Below are positions 23,301-33,531 of a stretch of DNA of 64,000 bases, piece after piece. Every line of letters starts with the position of its first letter. Position 1 is the first letter of the stretch. Origin of the DNA: Cryphonectria parasitica EP155 (lineage: Eukaryota; Ascomycota; Sordariomycetes; Diaporthales; Cryphonectriaceae); contig NW_024468911.1 of NCBI RefSeq assembly GCF_011745365.1, forward strand, positions 4,644,759 to 4,708,758, written 5' to 3'. A model generated the notes under the pieces. The model had not been told where the DNA came from, did no database searches, and was given only the letters and a program-made list of their open reading frames with translations. The position numbers and the translations under genes were made by a program.

Positions 23301-25955
23301 TCAGCGCATAGTAATGCTGGGGAAGAGTTTCCTGCTGAATAGGTCGACGTGAAACTCGTAGATGCCGTCTTCAGCACCAACAATCCTGGAAGAAAAAGAA
23401 AGAGAGGAAAAAAAAACTTTTGTAAGCGGATAGAAAGACGGAAAGAAGGAATGATTGCGGGTCAACTTACAGAGTACGCCCATCGTCGCTCCATGCCAGT
23501 CCGGCCGTATCATCAGGCCGATAGCTGCCCACATTCATCCCCGCGGCCCGATCACCCATACGAGCAGCTCTGAGCCGCGAGATTGTGATGTCAGCGGCTT
23601 CCTGGTGGTCCCGATGGCGGAGGATCGTGCTCCAAACCGACGCCAGGTAGTCTCTTGGGCGTTCGCCAGACGAGTCGCCTGCTCCTGGCTCGTACGTGGC
23701 CGCGGAACCCAACACGTCAAAGGTGCTCTGGTATAGATTGTCAAGGTCAGTGCTAGAGCTGGTGGTGGCAGGGCTGTCTGCACGGTAGGACTCGAGATTC
23801 TGCTGGGCTCTGGCCACCTGCGTCCGGAGCACGCGCAGCGTGGCTGCAATGTTGGTAGCGCGTTCAGCGTGTGCAACATGCACCTCGGCATGGCGTCGGG
23901 CACGCGCGCGCTCCGACTGTGGCTCGCGGAGAGATTCTCGGTAGATTTCGACGAGGTCACTCACGCGGTTATTGTTGTTGTTGTTGTTGTTGTTGTTGCT
24001 GTTGTTGCCGTTGCTGGGGCTGTTGCTGGTGCTATTGCTGTTGTTCCTTGCAGGAGGCATGGCCGCCAGAGACTCGCGGGTCGCCGCCACTCGGTTCTGC
24101 AGCCGCTCGATCAATCTAGTCCCGACGGCTGACGTGCCACGAGTGGCAGCTTGGTCTCGGCGTCTCCGCTGCTCCATGAGAGCCTCCAGGATCATCGTCT
24201 CATCCGCATTCAAGGGTGGGTGGTAGTCAGAGGGAGGTCGTCGCGTGGCCGCGCGCCGTGCTGCGGACTCGCCCGTGTCTGCAAGTGCCAGCTCCCCCCG
24301 CTCATTTCTCTCAAGCAGGCGCGGGTCGATGGAACCCCTCTCGGTGACCATCAGGTGGTCATATACATTGTACTCGCTAAGGTCCAGGATCTGCCGCGAG
24401 ACGTAATTACTTCGCACGTCGGCAACGCCAATGTGACCACGGTGCTCCGTCCAGGCCAAGAGATCGAACGGACCGGGACAGAAGGCCATATCTCGGATCG
24501 CCCCAAACTCCTCATGTGGCCGCGAAGACTGAAAGGTGGTAATGAGAGGGTCGCCGCAGCCGCCCTCGGTGAAGGCTGCCGTCTCAAAGACCGAGATGAC
24601 GCCGTACTGGGTGCCGACTGCGAGGTAACGGCCCGTGCTCGAGAAGCAGGCGGCGAAACTGCCGCGCTGGTCCGAACGGTCCTCCTTGCGCTGGCTCTTG
24701 AGATGCGTCTTGGCGCAGAGCTTCCATTCAAAGTTCACGACATCTTTGCGGGTAAAGAGGCCCTGCCCGGTAGGCTGCTGCTGCTTGGGCACCCTCTCGT
24801 GGATGTAGAGATACGGATCATCGCAGATGGCGACAAGCAGCCGGCCGTCTGGTGAGATCAGGGCGCGGTTGACGTAGTCAGGATACGAGAGCTCGTCCAC
24901 GGACTCCTGATCGGTCAGACCCACGATCGTAACGTGCTTGTCGTTATTTGCAAGCACTGCCACAGATTGTGCGTAGGCGCCACGGGCCCTGTCGGCATCG
25001 GAGCTGGGAGGGAACCAGAGGGTGATGCAGTTGACGCGCTCCTTGCCAAAAGTCTTGGACCGGGCAACGAGACCTTTGCCATTGCCGCTGCCGCTGTTAT
25101 TGTTAGCGTCCGCTCCAGGGCTTCCTGGAACCAGAGGTGGCAAGGGGTCGGCCGTGTCGGATGCAGTATCCAGGGCCAGAGGCAGCTGTTCGTCTCCAAC
25201 TTCGTCTTCAATGGGTCGTTGGGTTTGGCTGCGAAAAGTTTCGAGCGCGTCGTCGCTGACACCGCCGCTCTCGATGTATCGTCGGAGTGAACTTAAGACA
25301 AAATCGGCCGTGGTCGTCGTCGTCAAGTGATTACCTCGATCGCGCTCGCTGCCCTCGATGCTTTCGCCAGCTTCTTCGTTCATCTGGAAACCGACAAACT
25401 CGCCATTCTCTCCGCCGCAACACACCCAGCCGTTCCTAGCGACCAGGCAGCGGGGCACAAAGGTGAGAAGCTTGACGACCTCGCTCTCGTGGGCTGCAGT
25501 GTCGAGCCTGTGGACCTGTGTATTGCCATTACCTCCTACGTAGTAGACATGTTGTGCAGACGAGATGCCAATCTGCGATCGTAGCTGCCAATGCCTGACA
25601 AATAGTATCCTGATTAGCCGGAGATGTACATGTTGACTGACGCAAAGGGCGCTCGGTCGGTGCTTGTAGTGGAAGGTCTTGGAACGTACTCGCAGTGCAG
25701 ACCGACACGGTAGTGACGTCTGGGTTTCTTGAGGATTAGAGCGTCGGTCGGATGATATCTGCATGCAGGTTCCCGTCAGTCAGGCTGCAGAACCACTGCA
25801 CGCAGGTGTCGCAAAGCTGCAGAAAGGGACGCGACAGGCTGCGCGTGCATCGCGATGGCGGGCATCAATCGCATCACGGATCGTGACGAAAACCTCCAAG
25901 GGTTTTGGTTGATTGCACACGAGAAAACATACATCCTATCATCCGTAACGGCCAT
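23301..25955 (-). CDS. WD-repeat-like protein with DUF2415 motif
   Basis: Four exons on the minus strand (25955-25933, 25758-25642, 25594-23471, 23385-23301) give 782 residues and close in frame. The first exon has only 23 nt (MAVTDDR plus two bases). The joins produce a coherent N terminus, YHPTDALILKKPRRHYRVGL, then LRSQIGISSAQ. Intron 2 is very short (47 nt; GTCAGT donor, GGCTAATC branch, TCAG acceptor). Repeated propeller-like strands occur (VYYVGGNG, ALISPDGRLLVAICDDPYLYIHE, GRYLAVGTQYGVISVFE). Residues about 420-450 (FDLLAWTEHRGHIGVADVRS) fit the short fungal DUF2415 motif with its DLL signature. A poly-Asn tract (about residues 555-585, GTT/GTTGTT on the plus strand) precedes an Arg-rich helical region, and the C terminus returns to a propeller strand (LAWSDDGRTLIVGAEDGIYEFH). 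This C-terminal strand may close the propeller with the N terminus. The function is unknown. Confidence 0.88.
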
Positions 25956-27313
25956 GTTGCCGGGTGTGAGGCTCCAAGCTTCAAGGCTGCGAAGGCATGG
26001 ACGGAGTCCGAGATGGGTGATGTGACGGGTAGAAAGAAGGGTGATGTCAATGGCAATGCGCCGAAAGGGAAATTAGTAGCTGGACTGATGGGATGGGTCG
26101 TCCGAGGTTTCAACTTTGGAAGGTAAGTTGAACAAAGCTGTCGGGTGATGATGATCGATCTGACAACCTGGCCTGGCAGCAAGTTGTGGCAACTTGGGAG
26201 AATTCTACAGATAGGAAAAGTGATGCAATTAAAAGGATAAAGTTGACAAGGCGATGGTGTCGGGAGTTGTTTGCGGATGGGATTGCAAATGATAGGCCTG
26301 AGCCCCGTCGTCATTGGTGACTGCATTGGAGTGAATGAACAAAGGCCGCCGCTCCACAAGGGAGGTTTATTATTACTACTATGTGCTATAGTATCGACGG
26401 CTAGCAGGGGTTTTTTATTTCTTTTTGGAGAAAGGTACTGGCTACTTGGGCTACAGTAGCAGGAACAGGCATTTGGGAGTTCCCAGTACTTCATCACCTT
26501 CAATCCCGACTCTAGGCCTTCACCACAAGCATAGAAAGATGCCTGGCTGCATTCTACCGCATTGCATGAGCACCAGACAGATTGGACACAGATACTCTGA
26601 GCAGGGAGCTTGCAGTCCATAGTAATGAGTTACATTAATGTAGAAAGCACCTCGCCCAGCTATGGCAGGATGCAGAAGTCTACACTACGTGCCAAGGGAA
26701 TCTGCTTCTCAGAAAAGAAGATAGGATATTGGCAGTACTCACTTACATTTGCAGCCTGTGTTGAGATGAAAACATTGATATAGGATCCCAGACCGTTTTG
26801 CAGCTAGACTATGACTTGAGTTGCAGTGCAACATAACTCTTTACAGCAGCATGCAGTGCCTTCCTCGAGTCTCTTGTCTGCATGTGCAAGTGGACAAGGA
26901 CTCCCAAGTACTATGGTACTGAGGTACACTGCTATGCACTGAGGTATGGTACAGAATATCTACAGGGACAAGGATTGGCAGAAAAAGGATTATGCACGGC
27001 CCACCATTTGACCATAGCGCATCGCGCAACCGAGGGTTGGCAGGCAAATTTTCGCCGTTCCGCAGAAGCTTCTCGACCGACAGCGTCATGAATTTTTTCT
27101 GCTGAAGCTTTTTTTTTTCTCTTCACTCCCACTTGCATCTTTCCCTCTCCATATCCGAAGTGATCAAATAATCCACCTCCGGATCCTTCTCCATCAATAC
27201 CACCACCACCACTCTCTCTTTCTTGATCGCATCGTCGAGCGATTCTTCTCCAGCTCTTTTTTCCCACTTTCTTCTCTGGGTAGAGCCATTTGTACCAATT
27301 TTATCAGTTCAAA
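25956..27313. promoter_or_regulatory. Shared divergent promoter region, DUF2415 gene and mitochondrial Hsp70
   Basis: About 1.36 kb between two divergent starts. No gene was recognised. The Hsp70 side has a C/T-rich leader near 27115-27150 and 27215-27275. The motif GAAGCTTC at 27065-27072 could be part of a heat-shock element. Confidence 0.55.
27065..27072. promoter_or_regulatory. Candidate heat-shock element core
   Basis: GAAGCTTC is the head-to-head pair nGAAn-nTTCn. It lies about 240 bases before the Hsp70 start codon, with a degenerate third unit (CGACC) to its right and a TTC triplet at 27058-27060. It is weak because only two units are perfect. Confidence 0.3.
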
Positions 27314-28039
27314 ATGCTGTCGTCGCGCCTCTCGAGAGCTGTAAGTTGCGCCCTGCTTTGACAAACCAGCTTGATGTTGATTCTCCTTACAACTTGACCT
27401 CGCAGGACTGTGAAGCTGACAACAAGTCTTTTCTTTTCAATCATCGCAGCTCCCAAGAGCCACCCGCTCTGCGGGCTTCCTGCACAAGTCTGCCTCTCCT
27501 GCCTTTGCCCGTTTCCAGTCTACAGATGAGAAGGTGAAGGGCTCCGTGATCGGTATCGACCTGGGTACTACCAACTCGGCCGTTGCCATCATGGAGGGCA
27601 AGACGCCCAAGATTATTGAGAACTCAGAAGGTTGGTCCTCTCACCGAATACACAGTCTTCCATGTCAGTCCGGCTTGATGTGTTGTTACTAACATCTCTT
27701 GCAGGTGCCCGTACGACACCATCAGTAGTTGCCTTCGCAGAGGACGGTGAGCGTCTGGTCGGTGTCGCTGCCAAGCGTCAGGCCGTCGTTAACCCCGAGA
27801 ACACCCTCTTTGCCACCAAGCGATTGATCGGCCGCAAGTTCAACGATGTCGAGGTCCAGCGCGATATCAAGGAGGTGCCATACAAGATCGTCTCCCACAC
27901 CAACGGCGACGCTTGGGTCTCGGCCCGTGGCCAGAGCTACTCTCCGTCGCAGGTTGGTGGTTTCGTCCTCCAGAAGATGAAGGAGACCGCCGAGTCCTAC
28001 CTCAGCAAGCCTGTCAAGAACGCCGTCGTCACCGTCCCT

Positions 28040-28077
<38 letters not shown>

Positions 28078-29509
28078 CGCCGGTCAGATTGCCGGTCTGA
28101 ACGTCCTCCGTGTTGTCAACGAGCCTACCGCCGCTGCTCTGGCCTACGGTCTGGAGAAGGAGGCCGACCGCGTGGTCGCCGTCTACGATCTTGGTGGCGG
28201 TACTTTCGATATCAGTGTGCTCGAGATCCAGAACGGCGTCTTTGAGGTCAAGTCCACCAACGGTGACACCCACCTGGGTGGTGAGGATTTTGACATCCAC
28301 CTGGTGCGACACATTGTTGGCGACTTCAAGAAGGCCAACGGCATTGACCTGTCCGGTGACCGCATGGCTATCCAGCGTATCCGTGAGGCTGCCGAGAAGG
28401 CCAAGATTGAGCTGTCCTCCTCTCTGCAGACCGACATCAGCCTGCCTTTCATCACTGCCGACGCCTCCGGCCCCAAGCACATCAACCTGAAGCTCACCCG
28501 CGCGCAGCTCGAGAAGATGGTCGACCCTCTCATCACTAAGACCATCGAGCCCGTGAAGAAGGCCCTCAAGGATGCCAACCTCGGAGCCAAGGATATCCAG
28601 GAGGTCATCCTGGTCGGTGGTATGACTCGTATGCCCAAGGTCTCCGAGTCTGTCAAGAACATCTTTGGCCGTGACCCCGCCAAGTCCGTCAACCCCGACG
28701 AGGCTGTGGCCATCGGTGCCGCTATCCAGGGTGCCGTGCTTTCTGGTGAGGTCAAGGACCTCCTGCTGCTCGATGTTACCCCTCTGTCCCTCGGTATCGA
28801 GACCCTGGGTGGTGTCTTCACCCGTCTGATCAACCGCAACACCACCATCCCCACCAAGAAGTCCCAGGTCTTCTCCACTGCTGCCGACTTCCAGACCGCC
28901 GTCGAGATCAAGGTCTACCAGGGTGAGCGTGAGCTCGTCAAGGACAACAAGCTGCTCGGAAACTTCCAGCTGGTCGGCATCCCTCCTGCCCACCGCGGTG
29001 TGCCCCAGGTCGAGGTCACCTTCGACATTGACGCCGATTCTATCGTCCACGTCCACGCCAAGGACAAGTCCACCAACAAGGACCAGTCCATCACCATTGC
29101 TTCCGGATCTGGCCTGTCTGATTCTGAGATCGAGCAGATGGTCCAGGATTCTGAGAAGTACGCCGAGGCTGACAAGGAGCGCAAGTCTGCCATCGAGGCC
29201 GCCAACCGTGCCGACAGCGTCGTGAACGACACCGAGAAGGCCCTCAACGAGTACGCTGACCGCCTGGACAAGACCGAGGCTGAGCAGATCAAGGAGAAGA
29301 TCAACTCGCTGCGCGAGTTCATCTCCAAGAGCCAGGCTGGCGAGGGTACGCTGACTGCCGCCGAGATCAAGGAGAAGACCGACGAGCTCCAGATGGCCAG
29401 CCTGAACCTCTTCGACAAGATGCACAAGGCCCGTGCCGAGTCTGGCGAGCAGAACACCTCCAGCACCGAGGGCGCTGCTGAGGGTGAGAAGAAGGACGAG
29501 ACCAAGTGA
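27314..29509 (+). CDS. SSC1: Mitochondrial Hsp70 chaperone
   Basis: Three exons (27314-27340, 27450-27630, 27705-29509) encode 670 residues, close to fungal Ssc1. A mitochondrial presequence ([24 protein letters not shown]...) precedes the DnaK-type ATPase domain: phosphate-1 loop [27 protein letters not shown], and [13 protein letters not shown]. The linker [18 protein letters not shown] leads into the substrate-binding domain, and the C terminus is an acidic helical lid ending EGEKKDETK. The NR-type sequence of the ATPase domain and the lack of EEVD or HDEL place it in mitochondria. There it drives import (with Tim44/Mge1) and folding. Intron 1 follows nine codons; intron 2 splits the Gly codon before ARTTPS. 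Donors are GTAAGT and GTTGGT; the second acceptor is preceded by TACTAAC. The coding sequence is GC-rich at third positions, as expected for a highly expressed gene. Confidence 0.97.
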
Positions 29510-30118
29510 AATGGCGACTCGGGCTAGATTCCGATGGAAAGAGAAAGACAAAAAAACTTTGCTTTATACCCCTAAGTTGTTATACCACTATTCGGTCATG
29601 CGTTCTAGCGGCGCGGCAGCACGATAGATCCCCTCCTTCTTTACCCCCTCCTGCTACCTACCTACTGTACTCATACACAACCCCCGACTTTTCCCTCCTG
29701 GCGGCTCCCAAGCTGCCACTCCTCCCCCCCCCCCCCCCTTCTCTCTCCCATATCTAATGCAGCAACGGGCTGGGGACGGCGTTTCTGAGCATCAAAACGT
29801 TTCTGCTTTGTTTTTTTAAGGCTTGGTCATTTGAATTATGGGTTCTGGATGACACTGATGGCATGGTCTCTTTGGGGGAGGCTATCTCTTCTACATGTGT
29901 ATGTAAATTACTAGATGTTATTGACGAAAGAAAAGATAATCTGACATCCCCCCTCAATATTTTATGATCTACCATGCTTCTCATCGTTGAGAGCCATTTT
30001 AGGCTGCTCGAGGCACGCTTTTATATGGGGAAGTGTCTACTTTATGAACATGAATGTACTGGTCTGTTGTCTTTGTGATCCTCCGTCGAGGGGCAATGCA
30101 TCCATGCACGCACATCAG
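29510..30118. other. Intergenic region between convergent genes
   Basis: Presumed 3' UTRs of Hsp70 (+) and the multicopper oxidase (-). A C15-type run lies near 29724-29738. No gene is supported. Confidence 0.5.
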
Positions 30119-32858
30119 TCACTGCCGCCCCGCGCAGAAACTTTGCGCCAACGCCCTGGTATCAGGATCCATATCATACGCCAACGCCTTCAGCGCATTT
30201 GGCTGCTCAAGGAACGAGGCAGCCATACCCGCTATTGAAGAAGAAAGGAAGAAAAAGGAAGGTCGTCAGCTGGAACGGCTGGTAGGCAACAGAGACAGCT
30301 AAAGAAGCAAGACTCACCTTCCAGATGCCACGCAACATGGCAATGCAAGATCCACATGCCAGGGTTATCAGCCCTGAAGCGGATGACGACGTGAGACTGC
30401 TCGGGCACGGTGAAGGTGTCGCGGCGCATGGGGTTCTCAAGGTTCCAGGTCGTCGCGGGGGAGGTTGGGCCGGCGTAGCGGCCTGGGCCCCAGCCTACTA
30501 TCTGCACGGTATGTCCTGGAGAAACCATTGTAGCTTAGCAAAAAGGAAAAAGAAGGAAAGGAGAGAAAAGAAAAGAAGAAGAAGAGTGGAAAGACAGCAT
30601 AGTAAGTTTCAAAACACTGTGGGAGCATGTGGAGCTGCACAACCACGTACCATGCATATGGAAAGGATGTTCCATGGCATCCAAACTATTCACAGCCACC
30701 TGCACCGTCCCAACCGCCTCGTCCTCGTCCGGGACGAGCAGGACCTGCTGGTCCAGCCGGAACCCCCAGTTATTATAGGCGCCCCCGTCACCAGGCACGA
30801 AGTCCTGCTCCAGCGCCTGCCACAGCGTCGCGTCGTCCCCGTACGGCGCCCACGACGTCCTGTTGAGGAAGATGCGGTTGATGGTGCCGACCTGGCGGAA
30901 CTGGAAGTCGAGGGAAAATTGCGAGCTCGCTGTGGACAGCGCATAGGCGGGCTCTGGGCGCATCGGGATGGGTATATCGAAGGGGAGGTCGTTGCATCCC
31001 CATGGATTGTTGTTGGTGGTGGTAGTGGTGGTGGTGGTGGTGGTGGTGTCTGCAGAAGCTTTGTCGTTCAACTCTGAGACTTGCCCCTGCCCTTGCTCCT
31101 GCCCGTCCTCTTCCTCGTCGTCATAGTCGTCATCCTCCTCCACCTCCTCTTCCCTCTTGGTTGGCGCAGCGCCCGCGTCGGGCTCCTCATACCGCAGCAC
31201 ACCCCTCGCCTCGTACCCGATGCTCTCGAGCCCACTCGACGTGTACGTGCCATAGGGCAGGAAACAGGCCCTCTCCAGCGACGAGCGGATAGTGTACTCA
31301 GTCCCTGTTCTTTTGCGGCTTCCGTTCACGATGACCGAGTATCGCTGGCCGATGTTCACGTGCACGCCGCCTAGACTCGTGATTGGGTCGACCTCGACGC
31401 CGTCGATCTCCACGATCGTGAGCTCGTGGGCGTCGATGCTGAACCAGTAGGAGAAATAGGAGGAGTGGTTGATGAGTCGGAGGCGCAGGGTCGAGCCGGG
31501 CTGGATGCTCGTTGTGTAGGCCTGTCCGCCATTGCACGGTGGCTCGGTGGTGGACTCTTGGTCGTACGTTGGGGCTGTAAAGGTGGTGGATGTGATGGAG
31601 CAGTCGTGGGTATTCTGCCCGTTGAGGACGAGGTTGTCTGAGAGTGGCTCGACGCCGGCTTCGTTTGGGTCCCAGGTGGAGGAAGGGGCAAGGTAGTATG
31701 CAGCAAGCTTGAGGGCCGGAGGTTTTCATCAGTACCAAATCAGATGAATAGAGGAGACTGCGACTGGGTTTAGAGTGTGCTCACTTCTGCTGCAAAGGAG
31801 TGGTAGTTCTCCCCTAAGAAAAGGATCTTATCATCGTCTGTTTCGGGAACCGCCTCGTCCGGATCATGGATGACCTTTTTGTTTTCCACACCATTTTAGC
31901 AGAAGTTCTTTACACGACATGAGATTTTAGTCAATAAGAAGAGTGGTAGGTGAATTAGACCCACAATCGGCCCAAAAAGCCCATCAGTGAACTGCACGCC
32001 CGCGTGCGCATGCCACCAAAAGGTGCCCCTCTGGCCAGCCACCACAAACTCATACGTCCAAGAACCACCCCCAGCCGGAATCCCGCACTGCGTCACACCC
32101 ACGACGCCGTCCATCCATGGTGAGCGGTACTGGTTGATCCCGTGGAAGTGGATGCCCGTCGTCGTGTTGGGCATGAGGTTGTTCACCCGCACGCGGACCG
32201 TGTCACCTGTGTTTGCCTCGATCAGGGGCCCTGGGGACTGGCCGTTGGCGAGGATCATGGGCTTGTAGAACCCGTCGGGTGCGGCGAGGCCATGGGAGAT
32301 GTTGAACTCGAACTCGCGGACAGTGGGCGTGCGGGATATGCGGAAGCCCATGTTGAGGCTGAGTTCTCTTTCATTGATGAGCTGCGCGATGGGAATAACC
32401 GGGAGCTCATCTGGCACACCATATTCGTTGTATGAGGAGGAGGAGGAGGAGGATGAGGACAAGAGATCCGGTTCGTCGAAGAGACCTAACAAAGAATCAT
32501 AATACGGGATCCCAAGTCCCAGTCCACAGCCTACACCGAGACCGACTGTGAAGGCGACCAGAATGAGTGCCAGGGCCCTGACGGACGGGACAAAGCTGCT
32601 GCGGAGGCCAGGCAGTCTTGATCTCAGTGTTGGCAACGGCTGTGAGAGGTCGACATCCTCAAGGTTGTCCTCGTCTTCTTCTGCAATCGTCGCCAGGAGC
32701 TTTGCGGTGGACGGATCCTCCTCTCGACGCGTGTGCCATAGATCTCGGATGAACGCGACGATGCTCCGCAGGTCAGTTGGCCTCGCGGTCCTGGGCGGTG
32801 GGGTGAGGTTTGCGGCCTCGTCTGGTTTCTCGCCCATGTCATCCAAGTCATGGCTCAT
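30119..32858 (-). CDS. Membrane-anchored multicopper oxidase (laccase/ferroxidase-like)
   Basis: Five exons on the minus strand (32858-31965, 31874-31785, 31707-30651, 30515-30318, 30231-30119) give 783 residues, exactly in frame. There is no signal peptide. Residues 1-92 are hydrophilic and end in an Arg-rich patch, and a single hydrophobic segment lies at about 93-117, so a type II membrane protein with an outside catalytic domain is expected. All copper motifs are present: HFH (237-239), WWHAHA (H283, H285), HPFHMH (H675, H678, H680) and HCHVAWH (H738, C739, H740, H744). The residue ten after C739 is Met749, so the type 1 copper has a Met axial ligand, which in this family goes with lower redox potential. 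The middle domain carries an acidic insert ([16 protein letters not shown]) followed by poly-Thr. The substrate is unknown: phenols, metal ions or ascorbate-type reductants are possible. Confidence 0.93.
31017..31050. repeat. GGT repeat coding for poly-Thr
   Basis: Trinucleotide repeat inside exon 3 of the multicopper oxidase. Read on the minus strand it gives a run of about eleven Thr codons next to Asn residues. Confidence 0.85.
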
Positions 32859-33531
32859 TGTATCGTGAGATTCGAAAGGTGCATTGAGATGGGTATCTCT
32901 TTGGTTACTCCACGGGCCAGGAAAACAGGCTCATGATGACCGAGGTAAGGGAGGACTTACCCGTATTGACTTGGGCAAAGTTTGTTGTTGACAACGCGGT
33001 CCTTTCAACATTCCAAGCAAGACGAGGAACTTTCGTGAATCAAGGGGCGAAGGAACATAGCTGCAATTGAGGAGATGTGAATTGAGTAAGTATGTAGGCG
33101 GCAGCTGGGTAGTACTGCCAGGGCTGATTGTCTCTTGGTGTGCGATGGCGCAAACCCCCCCTTGTGTCTCAGAGACGGCCTTGTTGATGATCCAGACATG
33201 CGGGCCAACTGCAAGATACCCAGATGTCACGTCAGAGCGGCTCATTTCCCTGTTACCATCCACTTCCCGCAACCTCTCTCGTCTCCTCCCTTTTTCTTGG
33301 TAACAATATGTCTCCAGCCTTGTAAGATCCGCTTTCCGGGTATACTATGAACCTGTCTCAACAGTGTAACCGATAGAAATCCTGTCAATACTTTCGAGCA
33401 GGACAATCAAGTATCGCAGATACATTTCTTCTCATCGTCACCCGTTTGAAAGAGGATTTGCAAGCTCTTCGGAAGGTGAGTTTCACTTGCATCTTTATCT
33501 GCATCATGTTAAGATGATACCTCTCCTTCTT
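32859..33531. other. Intergenic region, oxidase promoter side
   Basis: Holds the promoter of the multicopper oxidase (-) and the 3' UTR of SRP68 (-). Only short open frames without domains are present. Confidence 0.5.

Noticed and set aside
25595..25764. Continuous N terminus of the DUF2415 protein without introns
   Set aside because: The uninterrupted frame gives unrelated sequence (CVSQHVHLRLIRILFV). Removing the 47-nt intron and adding a 23-nt first exon gives a coherent N terminus from an ATG.
27722..29551. Large minus-strand open frame over Hsp70
   Set aside because: It mirrors the Hsp70 codons exactly and has a biased Leu/Val/Gly/Asp composition. Hsp70 genes are known to give such antisense shadows.
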